Assembly: GCA_016868955.1 (NCBI GenBank)
Contig: VGFF01000002.1
Coordinates: forward strand, 1 to 36,690
DNA: 36,690 bases
Reading direction: 5' to 3'
Source: Armatimonadota bacterium
Lineage (GTDB): Bacteria > Sysuimicrobiota > Sysuimicrobiia > Sysuimicrobiales > VGFF01
Below, one piece after another: positions 17,392 to 25,313 of the stretch. A model generated the notes under the pieces. That model was not told the DNA's origin and made no database searches. It saw nothing but the letters and a program-made list of their open reading frames with translations. The position numbers were made by a program, and so were the translations under genes. How positions within the stretch are numbered: the first letter of the stretch is position 1; the number at the start of each line of letters is the position of its first letter.

Positions 17392-17919
17392 TTACTTCTT
17401 CGGATTCAACACCATCACCATGTTGCGGCCTTCCATCATCGGCGGGCGGTCCACCGCGGCGACTTCGGCCACGTACTCGGCGAGCCGATCGAGGATCAAC
17501 CGGCCGAGCTCGGGGTGAGCGTTCTCGCGGCCACGGAACCACATCTCGATCTTGACCTTGTGACCTTCCTCTAAGAACACGTAAATCATCTTGGATTTGG
17601 TCTGGAAGTCGTGCGCGCCGATCTTCGGTGTCAGCCGGATGCGCTTGATCTCCGACGATCGCGCCTTCTTCTGCGCGGCCCGGTCGCGCTTGCGCTGCTC
17701 GTACTTGAACCGCCCGTAGTCCATGATCTTGACGACGGGCGGGTTCGCTTGCGACGCGACCTCGACGAGATCGAGCGCGGCTGCCCGCGCCTTCTCCAGC
17801 GCTTCGGCCGTGGCGACCACGCCGATCTGCTCGCCCTCCGGGCCGATCAGCCGGACCTCCCGCACGCGGATCTTTTCGTTGATGCGGACACGTTCTGTGG
17901 CTCGCGAATCGCGATCTAT
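17392..17919 (-). CDS. infC: Translation initiation factor IF-3; probable ATA start at 17919 (alternative TTG at 17934)
   Basis: RINEKIRVREVRLIGPEGEQIGVVATAEAL...PPVVKIMDYGRFKYEQRKRDR...EIKRIRLTPKIGAHDFQTK. GGGGGT lies 7 nt before ATA; the in-frame TTG has no SD. Confidence 0.9.
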   Translation of the reverse strand: MDRDSRATERVRINEKIRVREVRLIGPEGEQIGVVATAEALEKARAAALDLVEVASQANPPVVKIMDYGRFKYEQRKRDRAAQKKARSSEIKRIRLTPKIGAHDFQTKSKMIYVFLEEGHKVKIEMWFRGRENAHPELGRLILDRLAEYVAEVAAVDRPPMMEGRNMVMVLNPKK

Positions 17920-18077
17920 GCTACCTACCCCCAATTGGGCAAAAATGGAAGACGGACAGCGCAGGCCGCCCGTCTCGTCACAGCGAAAGCACCCGACAGA
18001 GGTGCCAGCGATTACCCGGCTGGCAGCCTCGTTGACGCGACCGGGTGAGAAGCAACGCTTCTGCTTTCAAGGCCGGT
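17920..18077 (-). promoter_or_regulatory. Structured infC-rpmI-rplT leader (candidate L20/IF3 autoregulatory leader)
   Basis: Minus strand hairpin AGAAGC-GTT-GCTTCT (18048-18062) followed by CACCCGG; hairpin GCCAGC-CGGGTAATC-GCTGGC (18004-18024) whose CCGGGT can pair with upstream ACCCGG. Confidence 0.6.
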
Positions 18078-18079
18078 AC

Positions 18080-18109
18080 ACGATATCACGCGCCGCGGGG
18101 GGGCGTCAA
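18080..18109 (-). promoter_or_regulatory. infC operon promoter: -35 TTGACG (18104-18109), 18-nt spacer, extended -10 TGaTATCGT
   Basis: Minus strand TTTGACGCCCCCCCGCGGCGCGTGATATCGT. Confidence 0.65.
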
Positions 18110-18163
18110 ACGCGCGGCTCGCACGGCTTCCGGAAGGTCGAGCGGGGGGTGACGCGGATCAAG

Positions 18164-18949
18164 ATGGCCACGAACCATGCGCCGCGAAGAATCCTGGAGC
18201 GGATCGGTGCTACCACCGAACAGCGTCTGGCCGAGGTCGGCGCCGCCGCGCTCGCCACGATCGATGTGCTGCGCTGGGTGTCGCGCGGCGCCATCGAGCC
18301 CCGGCAAACGGTGCGGCAGATGGCACGCGCCGGCCTGGACTCGCTTCCGATCATCCTCCTGACCGGCTTCTTCTCCGGCATGGTCCTCGCGCTGCAGACC
18401 GCAAGCCAGCTCTTGAGCCTCGGCAACGAGGGATTCCTCGGCGGCATCGTGGCAGTAGCGATGGCGCGGGAAGCCGGTCCTGTCTTCGCCGCGATCACGA
18501 TCGCCGCGCGCGTCGGCTCGGGATTCGCGGCCGAGATCAGCATGATGAAGGTCACCGAGCAGGTGGACGCATTGACGGTCATGGCGATCGACCCAGTCCG
18601 TTTCCTCGTCGTCCCGCGCGTCCTGGCGCTGGTGACCATGCTGCCGATGCTCGTGTTGTTGGCCGACATCTCGGGCATGATCGGCGGATACTTCGTCGGC
18701 TTGCCGCGCGGCGTCCCCGGTTCCGTGTTCCTGGACTCCGTGCGCCAGCTCCTCGCCCCGCACGACGTGACGGCGGGATTGATCAAGGCCGCCGTCTTCG
18801 GTCTCGTCGTGTCCATGGTCGCGTGTTACAAGGGGATGGCCGCGAGCGGCGGCGCCGACGGCGTCGGACGTGCGACGACGAGGGCCGTCGTCGCGGCGAT
18901 CTTCTTGATCCTCGTCACCAACTACTTCCTCGATCTCGTGATGTTCTAG
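18164..18949 (+). CDS. MlaE family lipid ABC transporter permease
   Basis: LPIILLTGFFSGMVLALQTASQLLSLGNEGFLGGIVAVAMAREAGPVFAAITIAARVGSGFAAEISMMKVTEQVDALTVMAIDPVRFLVVPRVLA. Confidence 0.95.
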   Translation: MATNHAPRRILERIGATTEQRLAEVGAAALATIDVLRWVSRGAIEPRQTVRQMARAGLDSLPIILLTGFFSGMVLALQTASQLLSLGNEGFLGGIVAVAMAREAGPVFAAITIAARVGSGFAAEISMMKVTEQVDALTVMAIDPVRFLVVPRVLALVTMLPMLVLLADISGMIGGYFVGLPRGVPGSVFLDSVRQLLAPHDVTAGLIKAAVFGLVVSMVACYKGMAASGGADGVGRATTRAVVAAIFLILVTNYFLDLVMF

Positions 18950-18952
18950 CGC

Positions 18953-19777
18953 ATGCGGAGCCCCGCCGCCGTCCGGCATGCGGACGTGGCGATCACCGGC
19001 CGGATCGAGGTCCGCGATCTGCGGAAGCGGATCGGCGACAAGGACGTGCTGCGCGGCGTATCCCTCACGGTCGAAGCCGCGGAAACGGTCGTCATCCTCG
19101 GTCCCAGCGGCTGCGGCAAGAGCGTCTTGCTAAAGCACCTCGTCGGATTGCTCCGACCGGACACCGGCGAGGTCCGCTACGACGGCCACTCGCTGGCGGC
19201 GCTGTCGGAAGGCGCGATGGAGGCGTTGCGTACGCAAATCGGGATGGCTTTCCAGAGCTCGGCGCTCTTCGACTCGCTGACCGTCGCCGACAACGTGGCG
19301 TTTCCGCTGCACCGCCATCGCCACCTCGAGGAAACCGCGATCGAGCGGATCGTCGCCGAGAAGCTCGAACAGGTCGGGCTGGCAGGAACCGAACGGCTGA
19401 TGCCGGAGGAGCTCAGCAACGGCATGCGCAAGCGCGTTGGCATCGCGCGGGCATTGGCCCTGAATCCCAAGGTAATCTTCTATGATGAACCCACGGCCGG
19501 CCTCGATCCGGTGACGGCAAGAACCGTGGACGGAGTGCTGAAACGGGTGCAGCGAGACATGCACTCGACCGCCATCGTGGTTACGCACGACCTCATGACG
19601 GCGTTCTCGGTCGCCGACCGGATCGCCGTCATGCAGTCCGGCGCGTTCGTCGAGCTCGGAACGCCCGAAGCGATCGAGGCGTCCGAGGACGAAGCCGTCG
19701 TCGAGTACCTGCGCACCGGCGTCCCGCGCCGCCCTCGGGACGCCGGCAATACGACAGGCCCGGAGGCCGGACGATGA
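18953..19777 (+). CDS. MlaF-type ABC transporter ATPase
   Basis: Walker A LGPSGCGKS, signature ELSNGMRKRVGIARALALNPKVIFYDEPTAGLDPVTA. Confidence 0.95.
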   Translation: MRSPAAVRHADVAITGRIEVRDLRKRIGDKDVLRGVSLTVEAAETVVILGPSGCGKSVLLKHLVGLLRPDTGEVRYDGHSLAALSEGAMEALRTQIGMAFQSSALFDSLTVADNVAFPLHRHRHLEETAIERIVAEKLEQVGLAGTERLMPEELSNGMRKRVGIARALALNPKVIFYDEPTAGLDPVTARTVDGVLKRVQRDMHSTAIVVTHDLMTAFSVADRIAVMQSGAFVELGTPEAIEASEDEAVVEYLRTGVPRRPRDAGNTTGPEAGR

Positions 19778-21141
19778 GAACGGAAGCGAAGATCGGCTTC
19801 TTCGTCGTGATCGCGGTGATCCTCTTCCTTGGACTGTTCGCGTTCCTCGGTCGAGGTCTGCTCCAAGAGCCGGGTTACCGTCTGGACATCCTGTTCGCGA
19901 ACGGCGAGGGCACCGCGCCCGGCGCACCGGTCACGATGGCGGGCGTGCAGATCGGCACGATCCGGTCGATATCTCTGACTGCCGACAACCAAGTGCTCGT
20001 CGTCGCGCGCGTCCGCCCCGGCGTCGAGATCCCCGTCGGGTCCCGGTTTCTCATCGGTTCGACGACGCTGCTCGGCGGGCGCACCGTGCAGATCGTGCCG
20101 GGCACGCCGATCCGCGGCTACTATAGCGCCGGCGCCCGCATCCGCGGCGAGGTGCCGCCGACGATCGGCCAGCTCTTCGAACGCGTCGCCCTCGTCGCCG
20201 ACGACCTTCGCGACGCGATCGCCGACGCGCGCGTCGTGTTGAACACCACCAATCGCGCCGTCGAATTGGTCGGGCGAACGATCGACTCCGTGAACGCCTT
20301 GGCCAGCGACGAACGCCTGCGCAGGTCGCTGCTGCGCAGCGTGCAAAACGTCGAAGCCGCGACGGCCCGCTTCGATCGGATCGTCTCGTGGACGGGCGCG
20401 CCCGTCCACGAGACCGCCGAGAACTTCCGCGTCATGTCGCGGGACCTGGCCGCTCTGGCGGCTCAGCTGCAGCGATTCGGAGATTCGGTCGTCGGCGACG
20501 GCGAGGTATCGCGCCAGATCCGCACGACGGTGACGTCGATCGAGTCGACGGCGCGGCGCATCGACGAGATGACGCGCACGCTGCAGGCAGGCCTGATCAA
20601 TGAGAAGCAGATGGGCGAGGTACGGGGGCTCATCGCCGACACTCGCAAGACCGTGCAGCAGGCCGGCGAGACGTTGAAGCAAGCCGACACGGCGATCGAT
20701 CAGGTCGCCGGCGTGGTCCGGCACACGACGACAGCGATCCCCATGTTGCCGAGCCTGCGGTTCACGTACGAGCTGTGGTGGGACAGCGCCAGCGCCCTAC
20801 GGCACGACATCGACGTCTGGGGCGCACGCGGTCAGCCGCGCTACTACCGGTTCGGGATCCACGACCTCGGGCGCGGGAACTTGCTGCAGGTCCAAGCCGG
20901 ATTCCGGCTGGACGATGCGCTCGGATGGCGGCTCGGCATCGTCGACTCGCAAGTGGGCATCGGCCTGGACTACCAACTCGCGCCGCGGTGGACGACCATT
21001 TTGGACTTGTACAACTTCAACCGCCTGACGCTGAACTTCGCTTCGTTCTACGAGTTCCAGCAAGGGTTCTCGCTGTCGCTGCACGTGCGCAACATCCTCA
21101 TCGCGCCGAGCGTCGGCGTCGGGCTGCAGTACCGCTACTAG
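19774..21141 (+). CDS. MlaD/MCE-domain protein with long helical region and C-terminal beta-barrel-like domain
   Basis: N-terminal TM, MCE core LDILFANGEGTAPGAPVTMAGVQIGTIRSISL; C-terminal ~120 aa of alternating strands ending VGVGLQYRY; ATGA overlap with mlaF. Confidence 0.9.
   Translation: MRTEAKIGFFVVIAVILFLGLFAFLGRGLLQEPGYRLDILFANGEGTAPGAPVTMAGVQIGTIRSISLTADNQVLVVARVRPGVEIPVGSRFLIGSTTLLGGRTVQIVPGTPIRGYYSAGARIRGEVPPTIGQLFERVALVADDLRDAIADARVVLNTTNRAVELVGRTIDSVNALASDERLRRSLLRSVQNVEAATARFDRIVSWTGAPVHETAENFRVMSRDLAALAAQLQRFGDSVVGDGEVSRQIRTTVTSIESTARRIDEMTRTLQAGLINEKQMGEVRGLIADTRKTVQQAGETLKQADTAIDQVAGVVRHTTTAIPMLPSLRFTYELWWDSASALRHDIDVWGARGQPRYYRFGIHDLGRGNLLQVQAGFRLDDALGWRLGIVDSQVGIGLDYQLAPRWTTILDLYNFNRLTLNFASFYEFQQGFSLSLHVRNILIAPSVGVGLQYRY
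20383..20414. repeat. 32-bp perfect palindrome inside mlaD CDS
   Basis: gtctcgtggacgggcg|cgcccgtccacgagac, 16-bp arms, zero spacer; peptide SWTGAPVHET reads on both strands. Confidence 0.98.
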
Positions 21142-21160
21142 CCGGGCAGGCGGCGCAGCG

Positions 21161-21199
21161 AAAAAACGCGACGGCCCCGCGTTGCCGCGGGGCCGTCGC
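21161..21199 (-). terminator. Intrinsic terminator of the Lys-rich small gene
   Basis: Perfect 14-bp stem GCGACGGCCCCGCG (21168-21181)/CGCGGGGCCGTCGC (21186-21199), 4-nt loop; minus strand continues G-TTTTTT (21161-21166). Confidence 0.88.
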
Positions 21200-21223
21200 A
21201 ACCGATCCGTCAGGAAGAAGGTG

Positions 21224-21321
21224 TTACTTCTTCTTCTTGGCGGGGGCCTTCTTCGCCGTCGTCTTCTTGGCGGAGGTGGACTTCTTGCGGGGGCCTTCTT
21301 GGCCGCCTTCTTCATCGCCAT
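21224..21321 (-). CDS. Small Lys/Ala/Pro-rich basic (histone-H1-like tail) protein with apparent 1-nt deletion
   Basis: AAAGGAGGAA RBS, ATG 21321; reads MAMKKAAKKAP, then shifting frame at 21287-21291 gives KKSTSAKKTTAKKAPAKKKK*; 98 nt = 33 codons minus 1 nt. Confidence 0.65.
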
Positions 21322-21449
21322 GGCTCGGTTCCTCCTTTCAACAAGATTGATTGATCTTTTACGCTACAGTAAGCAAATTTCCTGCTCCTCGCGCAAAAAC
21401 TTTTATTTGCCACCTCGAAATTCGCCCGGTCACTGTCGCGGGACTCGAT

Positions 21450-21821
21450 TCACTCCGGTGCGTCCGGCAAACGAGCGGCGTGATACATCGCGATGCCGCG
21501 ACCGGCGACCGCCGACGACAGGTACCCGAGCACGAACAGGAAGATCGCTTTCATCAAGAGCTGCAGGCTCACGTTCAGATCGGACGCTGCGGCGTTCGCG
21601 TTCTCACTCGGCACCGGCGAGGTCGCCGTCGGCACACCCAAGCGCGCCATCGCCGGTCCACTGAATTCCTGGTACGCAGTGAGGAACACGAAGATGAGCA
21701 GCCCCACGCCGATCACGAAGACGAGCAGCCCCAGCAGACGTCCCGGGCCATCCGCCCCTCCACGGTCGCCGTTCCCCGCGCCTTGAGGCCTCGTCGCTAC
21801 GTCGTCCACGCACCTCTCCAC
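21450..21821 (-). CDS. Small hypothetical membrane protein (two TM segments)
   Basis: GLLVFVIGVGLLIFVFLTAYQEF... and LQLLMKAIFLFVLGYLSSAVAGRGIAMY; codon usage and position fit a coding gene, family not recognised. Confidence 0.6.
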   Translation of the reverse strand: MERCVDDVATRPQGAGNGDRGGADGPGRLLGLLVFVIGVGLLIFVFLTAYQEFSGPAMARLGVPTATSPVPSENANAAASDLNVSLQLLMKAIFLFVLGYLSSAVAGRGIAMYHAARLPDAPE

Positions 21822-21825
21822 TTTC

Positions 21826-22629
21826 CTACTCCGCGCGCGCGCCGTCCAACGCGCGTGGACAAAGCGGACACGTGTTGTGCTCGGGCAACTGCCGAATCGC
21901 CTCGAGCAGCAGTCCTCTGACCTTCGTGATGTTGGCCGTGAATTGAGCCATCACCTCATGATGGCTCACCGGCTTCGCGCCGGGATCCCCCTCGACGCCG
22001 ACGTCATAGTCGGTCACGAGCCCGATGTTCGCGTAGCAGATCGCGAGCTCGCGCGCCAGCGCCGCCTCGGGATACTGCGTCATGTTGATCGTCTCCCAGC
22101 CCTGTGCGCCGAACCACTTGCTCTCCGACCGGGTCGAGAACCGCGGCCCTTGGATGACGACGACCGTCCCGCGCTCGTGCACCGTCAGTCCTTGCCCGCG
22201 CGCGACCTCGCAGAGCAGCGGGCGCAACGTCGGGCAATAGGGATCCGCCATGCTGACGTGCGTGGTCACCGGGCCGTCGTAGAACGTGTCGCGGCGGCCG
22301 GTCGTGCGGTCGACGAACTGATCGGTGATGACGAAGTCCCCCGGCTTCACGTCCGGCCGCAAGCTGCCGACGGAGGTCGGGCCGATGATCCACTTCACGC
22401 CGAGCGCGCGCATCGCCCAGAGGTTGGCGCGGTAGTTGATGACGTGGGCCGGGAACCGATGATCCCGTCCGTGCCGAGGCAAGAATGCGACGCGCCGCGA
22501 TCCGACCCGACCGATGGTCACACGATCACTGGGGAGACCGTACGGCGTCTCGATCCAATGCTCTTCGACGTCCTCCAAGAACGAATAGAAGCCGGAACCT
22601 CCGAAGACTCCGACGTCCGCATGAGGCAA
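21826..22629 (-). CDS. mtnP: S-methyl-5'-thioadenosine phosphorylase (TTG start 22629, RBS GGGAGGG)
   Basis: ADVGVFGGSGFYSFL, VAFLPRHGRDHRFPAHVINYRANLWAM, IQGPRFSTRSESKWF..GWETINMTQYPEAALARELAICYANIGLVTDYD. Confidence 0.93.
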   Translation of the reverse strand: MPHADVGVFGGSGFYSFLEDVEEHWIETPYGLPSDRVTIGRVGSRRVAFLPRHGRDHRFPAHVINYRANLWAMRALGVKWIIGPTSVGSLRPDVKPGDFVITDQFVDRTTGRRDTFYDGPVTTHVSMADPYCPTLRPLLCEVARGQGLTVHERGTVVVIQGPRFSTRSESKWFGAQGWETINMTQYPEAALARELAICYANIGLVTDYDVGVEGDPGAKPVSHHEVMAQFTANITKVRGLLLEAIRQLPEHNTCPLCPRALDGARAE

Positions 22630-22649
22630 GTTGTCCCTCCCTTTAGTGT

Positions 22650-25313
22650 TTATTCCTTGCGCGATTGTCTGAGCCGAGCGATATAGAGCCGCGCCAGCTC
22701 GTCCGTCGACGCGCTGCGCGTTTGCTCGGCGGTGGGTTTCCAGCGATCGGCTTCCGCATACATCGAGTCCGCGGCGTCGGGACCTCGGCGCAACCGGCGG
22801 CGCAGCGCCTCGACCGAGGCCGCCGCCGCCGGCAGGCGCCGCACCGTGACCTCGGCTAAGAAGGCCACCGCGGCCGCGCTCAGCAGCCACGGCCAGGTTT
22901 CCCGCATGTCGCGCGCGCCGCGGGCCCGCTTCAGCGCGTCCGCGGCGCGCGACAGCACCTCGCCTCCGGTCATTTCGGCGATGCTTCCGAGCAAGCCGCC
23001 GTCGCTCTCCGTATCACGCAGCTCAGGCGAGTAGCTGAGGACGACCGGCTCATGTGTTCGCGCGACGACGCGCGCACCGGCTCGCGCCGTCACCGCCACA
23101 GAATATTCGCCCGGCCGCTCCAGCGTCGCCCGCCCCTCGTACCACCCCGGACCGGTCTGGCGAAGCTCGACCGGCTGCTCGAAGCGTCCGACAACCGTGG
23201 CCTCCATCTTCAATCCGTCGAGGAAGTCGCCGGCCGCGTCACGCGCGTCGACGGCGACGCGAACCGATGCCCCCTGCAGTTCCGTGCGCACGTCGAGCGT
23301 GCCTGTCCGCGACCGTATGGCCCAACGGACGGTTTGCGACCAGAAGTGCGCGAAGTCCTTCCAAGTCATCCAGTCGGCGGCCCAACGCGGCACGGCGTCG
23401 GAGGTGAACGCGACCGCGCGCCCGAGGCCGTATTGCCAAGATACGAGGATCGGATCCCGCTGCGCCGATCGCAGGTGCACCTCGGCGGCCGGCTTCGCGC
23501 TGGCCGCGATGTAGCCGCGCAACGCCGGCACCGCCGGAATCGTCCCCAGCAGCTCGGTGTTCAACCGCACCGGCTGAAACTTCTCCTCGACGATGTAGGA
23601 TCGCGTCGCAATCAGCGCTTCGGCCGTGAAGATCTGCGGCACGCTGTAGTCGTCGAGGGCGTGGTAGTGACGGCCGCCGCCCCACTCCGCGAGCTTCTTC
23701 ATGAACCTCAGGTCCGCGTCCTTGCCGATCGACACCGCGCTGAGCGTCATCTGCTCGGAGCGCATCTGCCGCACCAAGCGCTCGAACTCGCCGGGATCGG
23801 TCAACCCGTCCGACAGCGCGATGTTGTGCTTGATCTTGATGTTGAGCGGCGCCAGCGCTTCGTAGGCCGCGCTCAGCGGCGGATACATCTCCGTGCCGCC
23901 GCCGGCCCGCAGGCGCGAGACCTGATCGAGGATCTGCTGGCGGTTGCGCGCCGCCGTCAGCGGTACGAGCCACTTGTAGCTCTGGTCGAAGGTGATCACG
24001 CCGATCAGGTCGCGCTCGCTGAGCAGATCGACGACCGAGCGCGCGGTTTCCTTCGCGAGCTCGACCTTGGCCGTCTCCTGACCCAATTTTCCCATGCTGC
24101 CCGACTCGTCGATCAGCAGGATGATCGCCGTGCTCGGCAGCGCGACGCGCTGCCGGATGTCCATCGACACCGGCAGTGCTTGCTCGAGCGCCGTGCCGGC
24201 GTAGCCGCCGACACCGAAGGAATTCGGTCCGCCGATCGCCACCAGGCCGCCGCCCAGATCGGCGACGTACCGCCGCAGCGCCTCCATCTGTCCCCGAGAC
24301 AACGTCGTCGCCGGCACGTTGTCGAGAACGACCGCGTCGTAGCGGTTCAGCTCCGAGATCGTACCCGGCAGGCCGTCGGCCGTGACGCGCTCGACGCGCA
24401 GACCCTGCGCCGCCAGGACCTCTGGCAATCGCCCGTCGCCCGCGTACAAGATCACCGGCGCACCGAGGACGCGCACGACGGCACGTCCGACGCAGTTCTC
24501 GCGGACGGTGTCCTGCGCCGCTTCGAGGGACGCTTGCAGCTGGATCCAGCCGCCGCCGGCGGCGGTCACTTGGAATGGCACGGACAATGCGCCGGCCGGC
24601 AGCGACACGCGTTGCCGTCCCCAAGAACGCCCGCCGGCCGACAGCTCGACGAACGCCGGCTGCGCGACGGTCGAGCGAACGATGACATTGACGTCGAATT
24701 TCTCGCCGGCACCGACGCGCGGCGGCGCAACGACGCTGTCGACGAGCACCTCCGGCTGGCGCTCGCGCAGCAGCGGCAGGACCGAGATCTCCACGCCGGC
24801 TGCGCGCGCCGCCTTCGCGGCCTCCAAGGCATTGCCGCGGTGATCGTTGCCGTCGCTGACGACGACGATGCGGCGACCGCCGTCAGGCGGCAGCGACGAC
24901 AGCGCACGCTCGATCGCCGCGCCGATGTCCGTGTCGATCGACTTCGGCCGCAGCGACGACTGCAACCGCGCATCCTCCGACGGCACGTGCTCGACGACGG
25001 CGTCGCCGCCGAAGCTGACGAGGCCGAGGCGATCGCCCGGCCGGCGCGCGCGCTGCGCTTCCTCGAGGAACTGCTCGGTGCGCGCCCACTGCGCCGGCGA
25101 GACGCTGTCCGATCGATCGACGGCGAAGACGACGTTCAGGCGCGTCGCGGGCGCGGCCACGTGCTGGCCGGACAAACCGACGATCGCGAGCGCCAGCGCC
25201 GCCAAGCGGAACGGCAGCACAGTCGCGGCGCCACGGACGCGGCGGCTGGCGCGGGCGAGAAACGGCAACCCGATGAGCAGCAGCAGCGCGATCGGCCAAT
25301 CGAACCGGATCAC
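22650..25313 (-). CDS. Large membrane protein with two VWA domains and a GATase1-like domain
   Basis: N-terminal TMs; MIDAS 1 VVFAVDRSDSVS, MIDAS 2 ILLIDESGSMG; GATase-like YDAVVLDNVPATTLSRGQMEALRRYVADLGGGLVAIGGPNSFGVGGYAGTALEQALPV; C-terminal TM. Confidence 0.9.
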   Translation of the reverse strand: MIRFDWPIALLLLIGLPFLARASRRVRGAATVLPFRLAALALAIVGLSGQHVAAPATRLNVVFAVDRSDSVSPAQWARTEQFLEEAQRARRPGDRLGLVSFGGDAVVEHVPSEDARLQSSLRPKSIDTDIGAAIERALSSLPPDGGRRIVVVSDGNDHRGNALEAAKAARAAGVEISVLPLLRERQPEVLVDSVVAPPRVGAGEKFDVNVIVRSTVAQPAFVELSAGGRSWGRQRVSLPAGALSVPFQVTAAGGGWIQLQASLEAAQDTVRENCVGRAVVRVLGAPVILYAGDGRLPEVLAAQGLRVERVTADGLPGTISELNRYDAVVLDNVPATTLSRGQMEALRRYVADLGGGLVAIGGPNSFGVGGYAGTALEQALPVSMDIRQRVALPSTAIILLIDESGSMGKLGQETAKVELAKETARSVVDLLSERDLIGVITFDQSYKWLVPLTAARNRQQILDQVSRLRAGGGTEMYPPLSAAYEALAPLNIKIKHNIALSDGLTDPGEFERLVRQMRSEQMTLSAVSIGKDADLRFMKKLAEWGGGRHYHALDDYSVPQIFTAEALIATRSYIVEEKFQPVRLNTELLGTIPAVPALRGYIAASAKPAAEVHLRSAQRDPILVSWQYGLGRAVAFTSDAVPRWAADWMTWKDFAHFWSQTVRWAIRSRTGTLDVRTELQGASVRVAVDARDAAGDFLDGLKMEATVVGRFEQPVELRQTGPGWYEGRATLERPGEYSVAVTARAGARVVARTHEPVVLSYSPELRDTESDGGLLGSIAEMTGGEVLSRAADALKRARGARDMRETWPWLLSAAAVAFLAEVTVRRLPAAAASVEALRRRLRRGPDAADSMYAEADRWKPTAEQTRSASTDELARLYIARLRQSRKE

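Noticed and set aside
20797-21223. Remainder of the 174-aa minus ORF beginning MAMKKAAKKAP
   Set aside because: Only the first ~11 codons fit the Lys-rich gene; the rest is antisense to mlaD after the frameshift.
24549-24566. ccgccgccggcggcgg palindrome
   Set aside because: Low-complexity GC triplets, expected by composition.
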